Assembly: GCA_034687125.1 (NCBI GenBank)
Contig: JAQGBZ010000078.1
Coordinates: 1-64,000 of the forward strand
DNA from: Neelides folsomi
Lineage: Eukaryota; Arthropoda; Collembola; Neelipleona; Neelidae
Reading direction: 5' to 3'
DNA: 64,000 nucleotides
The position numbers and the translations under genes were made by a program. The notes beneath the pieces are model-generated. The model worked only from the letters and a program-made list of their open reading frames with translations. It did not search any database and was not told the origin of the DNA. Position 1 is the stretch's first letter. Every line of letters begins with the position of its first letter. Shown piece after piece: positions 11,908-24,530 of the stretch.

Positions 11908-13716
11908 TCATAAATGTTTCACCTCATTTGAAACTTTTCTCATGTTGTCAAATGTGAGTTTGCAAGCTGTTAAGTATGACTCGCAATGATAAGGAAGTCC
12001 ATGGTCCTCTGCAAACTTCTTAACACGATCTCTTATGATCTGCCCTCGAAACTGCGGCATTGTGGGGAATAAATGATGTTCAATTTGATAATTTAAGTAG
12101 CCCATCCACCAATCGCACCACCAGGAAGGTTGAACGTCCATCGAGTGCAGAAAGGCGTATTCAATCCAATGAAGCTCCTCTTGGTACACCACAGGCAGAT
12201 GAGTGTGTGAAAGAGAAAAGTGAGCAAAGTAGTAATTGGTGTGAATCCATAAAGATATGAAGTAAGGAATTAAACCAAAGAAGTTGTACACAAACATCCA
12301 ATGAAGAACCATGAGAGAAAGAACGAACCAACTCTTCTTTTGAATTGTGTACTTGGGATGGAGATAAAGAAGCCAAAACAGCTTCCCAATGAAGTTCGTT
12401 ATTGGAATGAAGAGATACGCCTATGAATAAATTAACAATCAGTGAATGTCATTTTTATATAGAAATTCAACATTTTTTACAATTTCATTAAAACAATATT
12501 AAATAAGTATTAACATTAAATATTAATTTGCGTATGATTTAACCTGGTTTTGAATGAAAAAAGATTTTCCTTCTGCTGGCTTTTTCACGACAATTTTATT
12601 AAAGGCCAAAATAGGCAAAGTGTCGAGATCATGGTCACGGTGAAACCTGTTCGGCATTGCGTGATGCATGTTGTGATTCCGATTCCACCATGATGATGAA
12701 AGTCCCAATAACATGGCTATTAAGAAAAATGAGATATTTTAAACAGGTAAAAATTAATATTCCTGGTTTAACTTGTTTTGCTAAAATTATAGTGCGCGTA
12801 ATTTAAAAAACCTCCCAGAATAAAATATAAACGTAAATAAAATCATTTTATTCTTACACATTGTAAATAGTTGAATGTACTTATCAAAAATTGGAAATCC
12901 GGTGAGCGAATTATGACCACCTTCGTGTTGAATCCAACCAAGTCTCATTTGATATAAAGTCAAGAAAAAAATGGAAAGAGCTGTCCCTAAATATCCAGTC
13001 GAATTCATGGTGAAATATACTGCTAAAGTAAAATAAACTAAGGCTTCTCCGAGTCTTAATCCAACATGGACAATATCCGGCTTGAACATTCCTTCATCTT
13101 CCAACTCTTTGTAGAATTTGAGAAAATCTTCATTCAGAATTTTGTTTCTTGTCAATCTCGCTATTAAATAGTCCAAAATATTAAATTAAAAAAATATTTC
13201 ATTTGCAATTTTGATAAAAAATTTTTTATTTCATTACCTTCAGTTCCGGCTGCAGGTCGTCGTTTAAAACAATTCATAATGCCCATGACTTTGTTAGCAG
13301 ACCGTTTGTGAAACTGCTGAATGGCACACGTAGCGTCTTCGCCACTCTCTGAATAATATTTAATGATTGACCCTCCTGGGTGTTTTGGAATGAATTTTTT
13401 AACATCGTAATAAAAGCCATTATAGAGGATTTCGCTTTTTCCTTTATTTTCACTCTCATTTTTCATTTTCTCACTTCTTTCATTTTCTTTGCTAAAGGCT
13501 CGTTTTTGGCTTACGCACTTTTGACTTTCATCCCCCTCCTTATTATGAAAAATTATTCGAATCCAATTTAATGACAATATTTGTGTTTGAATAATTTAAA
13601 TTAAACATGCACATATTTATGTTTTCAATTCATTTACAATATGGAAAATTAGAATAGGTAATTAGAAATTTTATATGTTATACCTTGTGCGAATCTTCGA
13701 GGAGTGTCTCCGTCAT
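11908..13716 (-). CDS. Cytochrome b5-fused front-end fatty acid desaturase
   Basis: There are five exons on the minus strand: 13716-13684, 13538-13238, 13160-12858, 12716-12544 and 12420-11908, giving 440 residues. The N-terminal cytochrome b5 domain carries the heme-binding KHPGGS. The desaturase part has three histidine boxes: QHEGGH, HNMHH and QIEHH. The glutamine in the last box is typical of front-end (delta-5/6/4 type) desaturases acting on polyunsaturated acyl chains in the ER. Four hydrophobic segments are evident around the boxes. The first box has HEGGH where HDxGH is commoner. The first exon codes only 11 residues (MTETLLEDSHK), and exon 2 adds a charged linker before the b5 domain. 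The acceptor of exon 2 could also be three bases downstream. It lies tail to tail with the P450 gene. Regioselectivity cannot be read from the sequence. Confidence 0.93.
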
Positions 13717-14635
13717 TGTTCAATTCACTTGTGAATTTTGTTAAGTAATGAGAAATGATTTTATATAAATATTATATAGAACTTATCGTCCATCGACGAA
13801 CCTTCGTTAGGAAATGAGCGTCCTTTTGTGCTTTACTCTAATAACATGCGAATTTATGCTTTTTCTTTCTTTCAATCATTCTCATGAGTCTTTCGTGATT
13901 AACTCAACTATAAATTGGGTCTCAGGGATTTACTCATAATACGTAGGTATTAGTAGTTAACTTGTTGAGGCAGGTAATCATAATGTAGCCTATAAGACGC
14001 CAGTACTTATGATATTATGTTAAGATAGTTAAGTATGCACCTGCCATATGTAAATGTGCATAATAATGATAGTGTTCATTCTGTGCATAATTTAACTAAA
14101 ATATTGCAATTCAACAAAAAGGGTAACCGCTAATAATTATGTTTACAATAATTATTCTAATATTTATCCTATCCTACAATAGAGTAAATGCGCTGGAAAT
14201 ACTAAGTACTCACGTATAAACTCCTAAACTAAAAAATTGAATTACGCATTTCCAATGTGCAATATTTGGAAGTAATTAGAAAAACCCTCCTAACTACCTC
14301 CATATTTTTACTTGGTAAATAATTAGACGAGTTTTTTTACTCTTTTAATAATTATTCTTTGAGGGAAGGTTTGCCATCCGAATGCTTTATTCGGCAATTA
14401 GGCATTATAATTTAAGCAACAGGAAAAGCAGATGTAACTTTTAAGATGTGACTTGAATACAACTGATAAAGTGGTTTAAAAAATTTCCTGGTTATCATCT
14501 ATGGTATATGTAGTGATAAATATTATGTAATCGAATATTTTTCAGGAATCCCGACACTTTTTTTTAGTCTTTTGAAATTTGTGGGAAATTGGAGTGTTTA
14601 ACTCTTTGACGTCTTATATAAAGATGAGAGAGATA

Positions 14636-14705
14636 TACAGAGTGTGTCAAAAATTGCTAAATAGACAATCATATAAAAAGAAAACAACTTTTGACTCACA
14701 CTGTA
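14636..14705. mobile_element. Very short mariner-type MITE (70 bp)
   Basis: The ends TACAGAGTGTGTCAAAAATTG and the reverse complement of CAACTTTTGACTCACACTGTA pair over about 20 bases around a short loop. TA at both tips fits a mariner/Tc1 target site. No coding content. Confidence 0.65.
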
Positions 14706-16612
14706 CATTTAACATTTTCAACAACTCCATGTGTGACATATGATATCTCCCATAACGTACTCTAATGTAATGGGACAATAAAAAATTCAGAAAAATAATG
14801 TTTTAATTATCAACTGTAAAATCAATCATGATTTATGTCATGAGTGGGAGTTTGACATGGCAAACGCACACGTCCATTTCTTCACGCATAAATTGACAAA
14901 TAAACATTCTTGTCACAGCCGCTTTGAATCAATCAAAATGTTATAAGATTGTTTAAGGTTCGATTTCGATAGTGTGTGTAAGAAGGACCAAATTTGATAA
15001 TGTAATGATGAGGATTTTAAATAAATTGCCTAGGGGGTCTTTAGGTGATTATTACACTACGTGACGGAGGATGAGAATTCTTTTGCATTTTAATCAACTT
15101 CCTTTTACTCTCCAAGTGGACAAAAGACGAACGGGCTGAGTGACCCGAATGGGGAAGGGCAATTGACCGCCACAGATTTCTTCGGGTGATCCATCAACAT
15201 TTCTCAAAATAGATTCAATGGTGACAATAGGCTAGCGGATTCAATCCCATCCTCACCTACTTACACCCAATTTTCAATTAACCCTAGCACAATTAGCCCT
15301 TTCCCAATTCCATGTCCAAACTCTTTTATTCGCAAAATGGTTAATGGCACATGTACGATACGCTTTTATCCGAAGTAATAAAAATTTCGTCCTTTTATTA
15401 TTATATCAAAAATTCCATTTATTCAAAATGGGATTTTTGATATTGAGGTTTCAAGCTCAAGGAATTTGCAAAATCCTTAAAATACACTTTTAGGTAAGTA
15501 CTCAAACACCCCCAATTTCAAATCCCAAAAAATTATGTGAGTAATGATAAACCTTAATGAAAAGCTATTCGCGAATACTTGTGACATAAAGATAATGTGA
15601 ATTGAGGGATAGTAAATATTTAATTGCATGTTTAATTCACGATTTGTACTAGGATATCATGTACAAATACTTATATCTTAGAAATTAACGTTTGTATCTT
15701 CTTTGGAAAAGAAATTAAATGTAGAGTAGGAATTTATAATTTAAAGGATTTTATTATATTCATGTACATTTAGATTAACATTGTGCTCTTGATATTTAAG
15801 GCTAATTAAAATAATAGGAACGAGAATACTTTTCAGGTTGGGAATACAATACTACTTATTTATAATGGGAATCTTTTGGCGGCGTAGTTATTTATTTTAC
15901 TACGAACTCAAAAAACTCAAAACATCGAGTCGTAAAATGGTCATTAAACTGCTAAGCGTTTGCAGATTACCGCATTTACAATTGCAATTAAGAGATTGTG
16001 GGAATCCAAAGACAACATTGGGCATTTGTTAGCCTTGGAGAATTGTTGTACATGGAACTTGTTCCCTTTGTCCGCGTTTTATATGCTGTGTATCATGAAG
16101 ATTGGGTTTGAGTATTGTTAGCATTTTATGTCATTAATGTGGCATGGTTAGAGAGTTCAATATTCAAAATATAATAAATAAGAGATGAATGTGGGTGAGT
16201 TGAAAGGTCCTTACGGATGTGCAAAGGAGAGAATGGGAGGATTTTGTTCACGGTGTAATTCTTCAATCACCTCTTTGACTCTTCCGGAATGAGATTGAAG
16301 TGGAAGGAGACGCTCCATTTTTTTCTCTCATCGTCAAGTTAAAGGCAAAGAATGGGAAGAGGAATACAAAGGAGTGAAATTCTCTTTTCAAGGTGTAGGT
16401 CGCTCATTTCAAATTACTCACACTCACCTCCTCAATTCAAGATTCAGATCCTCTTTATTACTCATTAAATGTCATTAACTATCTGGTCTAATTTCTCTCT
16501 CGAAGACGCACTTAATCAAACTTTAACCCTAAATATGACTTATATTTATTTTCATTCGTAGTTTTTAACCAATTAAAACTCTTTTTTTTAATTTTGACCA
16601 CTATTGCTGATT

Positions 16613-16695
16613 TACAGCGTGGCCCATAAGTCTCTTGTGATTTTGATGAGATATGACATTCTGAAAATCACAAACGGCTTATGAGACACTCTGTA
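16613..16695. mobile_element. Short mariner-type MITE (83 bp)
   Basis: The left arm includes CCCATAAGTCTCTTGTGATTTT. The right arm is its imperfect inverse, ending GAGACACTCTGTA. Tips are TACAG/CTGTA. The CATAAG block recurs in the element at 33445-33533, suggesting one family of short palindromic elements. Confidence 0.65.
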
Positions 16696-16963
16696 CAGAG
16701 ATATACTAATAGAGTATAGTCGAGTTATTTATTGTCGATTAATTTTACTAAAATTTATTAAATAATTAGAAAATTCAAGTAATTTTAGAAGATATTGTGA
16801 TTGATGGATAGTGCATCAATTGTTGTTTAAAATGAAATTAAAATCAAGGAATGTTTTGTTTTTTGAATTGGGTTATAAATCTTGTAAAAATGAAACTATA
16901 AGTTTGAGAGGAGAAAGGAGTTTCGATTGGGAGTGAATTAAGTGGAGAGTTGACAAACGGGAG

Positions 16964-17260
16964 ATGACCCAAATTCTCCGGTCTGAATCTATTCGAAGAT
17001 ATCAATTTCCAAAGTTAAGTGACTTCCGGACCTCGTTCACGTCCTATGATGAACAAAGGGAAGTGGCGGCGTCACTCTCGCACCCTTCACCAACCCGCTA
17101 TAAAAACATCTTCGTCTCCCTCGTCATCCTTTCATTCATTCGCCTCTCTTTAACCTTCATTCATCTTAAACGGTGCGGCTCTCCTCATATGAAAAGTGAT
17201 TCCCATTTCATCGACATTTATCATTATCGAGTTGCCAAAAAGATCGATTTTCTTCTCAAG
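16964..17260 (+). CDS. Possible first exon of an unknown gene
   Basis: An open frame from an ATG at 16964 ends at a good donor (CTCAAG|gtcagt) and would give 99 residues with one hydrophobic stretch (NIFVSLVILSFIRLSLTFI). Alternatively, the TATA box at 17099 drives a shorter exon starting at the in-frame ATG at 17189. No downstream exon in the right phase (0) is found: the secreted-protein gene at 18094 has its own start, and the Lmpt exon at 32051 needs another phase. No family is recognised. Confidence 0.25.
17099..17106 (+). promoter_or_regulatory. TATA-box candidate
   Basis: TATAAAAA in a locally GC-richer context, about 30 bases upstream of TCATT-type initiator sequences. If used, transcription would start inside the open frame described at 16964. 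Confidence 0.35.
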
Positions 17261-18093
17261 GTCAGTTAAATTCACAATATTTTTACTTCCATTTTAAATT
17301 CTTACACACCTTACTTACTCTTACATAAATTATTAAGATGTGCATTCATCATTAATAAATAAGAAATTGTTGTTGCTTGTTTTTCTAACATATTAAATTA
17401 TGTTACAAAGTAGTATCATATTGTGACTTAAATGCAAATAATATATGATTTCGATATTTCTAATTAATTTTTTTAATTTTTTAAGAATTATTAAATATAT
17501 TCAGTTTTATAGTATAGTATTAGAAAAAATATACCGTCCTGTAGATAATTTTTGGCCATCATACAATATACTTAATAAAAGTTCCTTAAATTAAAAAATA
17601 TTTTATTTTATTGACATGTTAAAGCATTTCAAAAAAACATTAATCATTTCAAATGAGTATCTTGTTTTACTGTAACTCTGTTTGAGACAAATTAAAGATT
17701 CTTATCATATACGAAGGAGTAATAAAGAAGCAATGAGTTGTCTCCATCCTTTCAACGGTCGCTAACAGGACAAATTATACATTTGGTCAATACAAGGCAT
17801 ATTTCATTACCAAGTGTGAGTTTGGTGAATGGGACGAGTTCTTGATTTGGGACTCTGATAGGTTTTAAAAATGTGATGAACTACGGCTAGGTTTAAATAG
17901 GCAAGGTTTAAATAGGGCATCGTAAGTATAAACTATGTAGATTTAAATTAAACGTGTGCCACACATTATTTAGAGTTATATTGTAATTAAATGATTATCA
18001 TCACTAGAATTCATCCAATTCATCAATGCTTCCTTTCACCTCATTGGAGTAAGGAAAATATTTATCAATTTTACCTCATTTCTAGTGAAGAAA

Positions 18094-19469
18094 ATGAAGA
18101 GCATAGCCTGGATTTTTCTAACCATCCTCCTGTTAATTGAGGTCGGAAGCGGTGAATTAAAAGACGAACCTGCCGAAGAACCGCGAACTTCTTTCTCCCC
18201 TACAACAACAACAAACGTTCAAGTTCAACATTCTCCTCGCTTTTCTCCTTCGCCTGCGATAGTCTATGCTCAGAATCGGGAAGCTGCTTATGCCACGCCA
18301 GGACAGCCATTAGGAATTGCGGGCTACTCTGCTCCTTCACTTACACAAACTGGTGGATATTCAGCAGCTACTAACAATGTAGCTTATGGAGTTCCAACAG
18401 CCTCATCATTGGCGTCCCACGGTCAAGGAAATGGTCAAGGATCGATGACCTATTACTATTACCATTATCCAGCTCAACCCATGGGACAATACGGAACAGA
18501 TGCAACGGGTCAATTTTAATATCATTTTTACTAATTATTGAAATTACATTCTTTCATTAAATATCAAAATTAATTTTTTAGACTCTCATTAATTTCTTAC
18601 AATTTTTATATTAATATTTCATTAGGATTGGGAATGGCCGGAACTGAAGATGATTTTGGATTGGATGGGATTTTGGGAAGTTTAAGCGGAATTGGAAATA
18701 GTATTGGAGGAATTGGAGGTCTCGCGGGACTTCTTGGGTTGAAAGGTCTTAAAGGACTGAAAGGTCTTGGTGGGATTGGACTTTTAGCTTTATTCAAAAT
18801 ATTGAAACCAATATTGTTATTGCCATTATTCCTCCCACTCATATTGTTGCTTCCACTTCTGCTCCTCTTCATTCCTGTGCCAGTCATTACGATTCCAAAT
18901 GGAAGATCCATGGAGCCTGGAACTATTGGAGAAGCCGTGTCAGAGAAACTTTACAATACAATACAAAGAGCTAAGGAAGTTCTGTCGAGCGGAGAATGTG
19001 TAGAACGAATTGCTTGTGAAATGAATAGGAAAAGCAAAGGGTCGGTGATTGAGAAAATCGCAACAAAGTGAGTCCCATTATAACAACAATATTTCTTTAT
19101 TATCAATATAGAGTATAGACTGTATTATTCACAATAGACATCAAAGTTGTGAACTTGGAACTTTTGAGTTTCCAAGTCATTATATTATTTTAAGATTTAA
19201 TTTTATTTAATCGATTGGATTTAATTTGTTTATGTAATTATTATTGTATTTTCAGGATTTTTGAAAAAGCTGAATCCTACAGTTCGAAAAATTGGCAAAG
19301 GGGGATGAGAGCCTTTATTGATTCGGGTTTTACTCCTGAATCAAAATTCAAATGTGAGAAATATCAATGCAGTTTGTATTCAAGCAATAAGTACCCAGAC
19401 AAAGTAAAATACAAATACAATGTGTCAAGAAGAGAGAAATTTCATGAAAAAAATAATATTGGACAATGA
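18094..19469 (+). CDS. Secreted/membrane Gly-Leu-rich protein with C-terminal cysteine motif
   Basis: There are three exons, 18094-18508, 18626-19067 and 19256-19469, giving 356 residues. The signal peptide is MKSIAWIFLTILLLIEVGSG. It is followed by a low-complexity Ser/Thr/Gln/Tyr-rich region with a YYYYHYPAQP patch, then an amphipathic repeat (LKGLKGLKGLGG), then a long Leu/Pro hydrophobic segment (LLLPLFLPLILLLPLLLLF) that may span or line a membrane. The C-terminal part contains ECVERIACEM and CEKYQCSLY, a spacing of cysteines seen in many uncharacterised arthropod secreted proteins (from general familiarity, not a search). The real start is the ATG at 18094; the frame is open a few codons earlier only through GTG. 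It resembles cuticle or lining proteins in composition, but no function can be assigned. Confidence 0.8.
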
Positions 19470-22400
19470 GAAATCAACAAATATGTTAACTTACCCATAG
19501 TTCATTCTTGGTTTTTCTTACTTGACATTTTTAAAGAAGGACTGACAATTCCATTATACTACATAAACACATGCCTCTCCCAGAAACTCATAACTTGACT
19601 ATTTAAACTGGTCAAAATAGAAGGATTTGGCTTTATTGTAGAAGTTAAAATACAGGTATTTAGAGCTGTACAATAGAGCATTTTTTATAATTACTACCTA
19701 TTTCTTTTATAAGACATTGACAGAACATGACAAAACAGACAAATTCAACTTTTTAATCAAATATATAAGAACTGTTCTAAGCAAAATAGTAATAAGCAAG
19801 CAGTTAAAAGAAAAAAATCATTAAAAATACATCGTTAGTGTAGGAAATTATCTTAAAATCCTCAATGGATCTCTTGTCATTTTATGATGCAATAACATTT
19901 TTCTATTCTTACATTTACCAAATATACCAACTATCTAACCTCGCTTTTTGACATATCGTACATATTAAAATAATTAATAACATTAAATAAATTTGAACAT
20001 GATCTGCAATATTCTAAATTCCCAAATGTTCAACAAAGACAATGAGCTTACGAAACAATACATAGTATATCTGACAAATTTTCACAAATTATGACGAAAT
20101 ATAACAATTTTATCTTTAAATAAACGTTCAAATTTCTAATCATTTTTGACGCTCAAAAACTAACAAAAAATACTACTAATGTTAATGAAGCGACATGAAA
20201 ATAATGAACGCTTGACAAGCATAATCCAGTATTAAATAATAATTAATTTTTGTGAACACGTATCTGTAATAAATTGCACACACATTAAATATAATCTAAA
20301 ATGTATGTTTGTATTTAAAGTAATTACCAATATTAGTATTTAATCAAATTTTGGACATGTAAGAATTTCTTTTTCTTGTTTATGTGTTTTATTATGTTTT
20401 CCTATATTTTTAATACAAGTTATATAATTATTTTTATAAAGAATTTCTTTATAACATTTCAATGAATAAAATATTTCAATATTTATTGACTATTTATGTA
20501 TTGTAACAGCCAGTAGATTTATATACGTTTCAGCAATCATTGATTGTTAAAGGGTTTATCTTCCTATAAAATTAAATGAAACGTTAGTTAGAAAATTATA
20601 AAATAACGTGCGTAATCCTGAATCGGGTCACAAAAAAAGTGGCCCTATGATGTAAAAAGTCCGTAAAAGGATCGAGTATATTGTAAAACAATAATAAATG
20701 AAAACGAGTGAGATTCCCACGCGGAAGATGTGCTTGGTGTCTTCCCCACCCTCGGCTTCCTCCTCATCTCCCTCCCTAAAAGGGTAAAGTGAAATGTAAG
20801 TGACCATGAAATGAGAGATGTTTACACATTTGAGCGGTCGGTGAGGGAGTGACATTAACTCAACTCCCGTCACTCTCACTCCTCTCTTCAATCAATCCTC
20901 ATTTTATAAATTTTGATAAAATCCCAAATTCACAATTTCATTTTTATACATTTAAAGAGAAATTCTATCATTTTTTGTAAATTAAAATTGTATAAGTGAA
21001 TTAAAAAGAAGTGAGCAATAATGTCAGCGGCTGCAGCTTCAAGTTCATTGCATAATGGATATATCACAACAAAGGTACAATTAGCAATGTGGCTAATAGT
21101 GGCTAATACATTTGTAATTAAATCGGCTAATTCCAAAAATTTAAATTCCAAAATTAATAGGAAAATGTTAAGAGCGATATCGGACGTCCGTGTTATGAAT
21201 GCGATTGCCCTTCTGGATTCATCCCTCATCCATGGAGGTAAAATGAGACGGAGGAATTTTATTTATTACCAGGTTTGATTCTTGAATCATCGCCAGGCAC
21301 AAATAGTTTCATCCAGCCACACGGCATTTTTATTATACCGAGCTGAAGTCGGTTCGATTTAACTTTAATATTATAACTATTATACTTTATACTATATCGG
21401 TTAAAGTGAGGAACTTCACACGCATAGTGTGGAACATTTAAGGAGTCTCAAATTCTCAACCAAGGTTTCAACTTCCACTCGCCAAAGTGAAAAAAAAGTT
21501 TTGATCTTCTTAAACCATTCCCAATGCATTGGCGAATTGAAACTTTTAACCACATATAAATTCTCCAGTTTCATTTTTTTTAGAAGTTGGATAGCTTTAG
21601 GTTGAATTGTGAACGAGTTTTTGTGAATCCTTAATCCCTAACCTTCTCAATTCCACCTACAAACCTCACCAGTTTCCGATAAATCTCTCATCTGTAATTT
21701 TATAAAAAGTGAGTTTCAATTGCATGGGAGAAAAAAATATTAAATTTTTGAGGTTGGGTTGAGAATGATGCATATAAAGATCAATAGGAACCGTCTGTCT
21801 CATGGACTTTGATTTCATCTGGATCTCATTTCACATGACAAGTTCGTCATCTCTTTTATTCAATTCAATATTATTTTGACGCATTGCAAAGACCTATATA
21901 ACTTGTGTTGAATTACAGTAAACATTTCGCTACAATTTTGTTATATTTTTTAGCATAACGAGGCAAAAAATTATTTTTGTACTCTACCTGTATAAATTAT
22001 AGAGTTTTTAACAAAATGTACAAGAAAAAACTATAATACTTTTAGTTTTTAAAGCTTTTTGTCCTATGATTAGAAAGATATAATTAAATGCATTTTGAAT
22101 TTAATTTTATGATAAATTGGATCTATTTAAAAGATTCAATGTAATTTGAACAATTTATCTTTAAGCTTTGTACGAGAGTAATGGAAATAATTTGGTATAA
22201 AGTATAGTAAGCTCAAAGAACAAACGGCTTAAGGATCATACAATGTAAATTGGATAGATGTAAGGGATATAGTTTTGGAATTTGGTCCATTCATCTCCAC
22301 CTTCTTCCTCCACCCAAGTTGACCATGAGAAATCATGGTGGAACGGCAGGAGAGACAGAGACGAATAAAAGGACCACTACGATGGCCAAATTCATCCTTT

Positions 22401-24530
22401 TATCATGTGCAGGAATGAGATAGATTTTATACCTCCCAACGTGTAGGCGGAGGATTTTTTTACGCTCAATCTCATTAACTTCACTTTTACATCATGAATA
22501 ATTGGTTTCATATGTAATTACATACTTTGCTAAATTCATTGATATTCACTACATTATATAAAATAGATTTACTAGTACATTATACTAAACTATACAATAT
22601 ATTTATGTACTTGGACAAATGCTCTAATTTTAATGCATGAAGCTTTGATTAGTTTGGTTGTTTTATGTATATTTTAATGTTGCAAAATTGAGCATTGAGA
22701 ACATTGAATGCGATTTAGGAAAATAATCACGAGGGCAAAGTTAAAACATTGAAATGCACCTTTGGATCAACCTTTGGATGATAATATTATTTTGTCTCTT
22801 TGAGTGTAGGCGGAGGAGCTTTTTTAATTTCCAATCACATTTTGACAACGTGGACTTTTTTAAAGTTAACTTTAGTGAGTTTGTGAACGTCTGAAGCCAC
22901 ATCGGTTCAACATGAATCTCCACCCGTATTATTCACCAAAGCCGTTTTTTTCTTATAAAAGGAATGAGCTCATGGTTGAAGCGTTCATGTTTTTCAAAGG
23001 TTCCTTGGTGTACCTTTGTAATTACTAGTTTTACCTTTACCATAAAAGAAACACTGAGAGGTTGATTTTATCATCGTTGTAACTTTGTAACATAATAGAA
23101 ATTCGTTTTGGTCCATGCCGAGTTTCCGGCTTAAAGAATTCCTTTAATTACCGACGACTCTCTTTGAGATGATGCTATATAAGGAAACTGTCTTTTTACA
23201 TCACATTATTACGATATCATTATTTATCTTTTTATCTTTGATAATTTGATATAAGATACTTACACTTAATGTTCGTACACTGCAGTTGGTCTTTTTATAA
23301 TTCATTTGCCTTTTATTTCAATTCAAGTCATAAGAAAAATGATGCTCCACATGTTAAATTTTCATTCCTTGTCAATTTTTTTTAAAGAATCTGTATTTTT
23401 AGAAATAAATTAAGTGATTGCTTTTAAATGGTCATGAAAGACAAAAATAGTGCATAAATGGAATATGCATTTTTGTAATTGTAATTATGGTATGGTATCT
23501 CATATGTGTCATATTTCATATTATGGAGTATAATAAAATTAAGCATCAAGAGTATGAACTCTGTCAATGTATTAGTTTGACATTTCAACTCAAAGCGGCA
23601 CAATGAAAGCTAATCAATGTTAATTGGCTTATCTCGTTCAAGGCTGTGTAACTGAGTTCTCAATTAAATATTCTCATTGTCGGTGCGAATGATTCAATGA
23701 CATGAAACTTTGCATGTTCCAAATCCTCCAAATCCCCACTCGAATTAAACAAACTCACTAATGAACTAATGAAGTTCGGATTCAACTTTCCTATCCTTCC
23801 CATTTCAGATAAAAATCAAACATTTTAGAACAACGATAATGAACGAGCTAAATAAAACAAAAGCGGCACTTCCGTATAAAAATCACACTAAATTGACTCA
23901 GGTTAACTTTAATTATCGCCAGACTTTTGTAAATAAACAATGCACAGATGACAGAATGGGTGTTGAAGTTGATAAAAATACACTAAACAATTGTGATTTA
24001 CACAGGTTTCAAAAGAATTTTTTATTTTAAATCGTTTTATATTTGATTTTGTATTTGATTAGAAGATGGAATTACAATGATTAGTTTTAAACTATACCTT
24101 ATACAATACTTAGTACATTAGGTATGTAGTATGATATTAAAAATGTATGTGATAATATACTCGGAAGAAGAAAACCATTTGTATAATTACAATAATATTT
24201 ATTTCACATATTTATTACACGTGACATTGTCATTTAATTACAATTTGTTAATTTGATTTACAAGAGTTTCAATGTACTACTCTAACACACAGGAATTGGC
24301 GCGGTCCCTAGATTGGTATTATCTTTCCTTATTCTATTCCTCATCATTTTATTTCACACCAATTTTCCTTTTCAAATTTTATATTAAACGGGGAATGGAT
24401 AAGTAACACCACAAGAGTTAATTAATTTAATAAGAATGCAGTTTTTAGAAAATTAAAGTAGAAAAACAATAAAAGTTGCTGCGCCATGGACAGCGCCAAC
24501 TCCCGTGTGTTTGAGTGGTATACTATAAAT
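19470..24530. other. Long intergenic region, one possible exon
   Basis: Five kilobases of AT-rich sequence. The only block that looks exonic is 21021-21074. Several 60-100 codon frames on both strands (20628-20891, 20930-21229, 22741-22923, 23839-24030) show no motif or splice support. No mobile element was recognised. Confidence 0.4.
21021..21074 (+). CDS. Possible isolated first coding exon
   Basis: An ATG opens 18 codons (MSAAAASSSLHNGYITTK), ending at AAG|gtacaa in phase 0. An Ala/Ser-rich N-terminus fits an initial exon. It cannot join the first placed Lmpt exon (32051) directly because that exon needs a two-base overhang; an intermediate exon would be required. Confidence 0.22.

Larger units (their letters stand above)
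13717..16963. other. Intergenic region with two short MITEs
   Basis: AT-rich spacer upstream of the desaturase gene. It contains the palindromic elements at 14636-14705 and 16613-16695. A frame at 15838-16032 starts with TTG and has no support. No RNA gene is recognised. Confidence 0.45.

Noticed and set aside
12060-12260. Plus-strand frame within the desaturase
   Set aside because: Antisense shadow of the exon carrying the QIEHH box.
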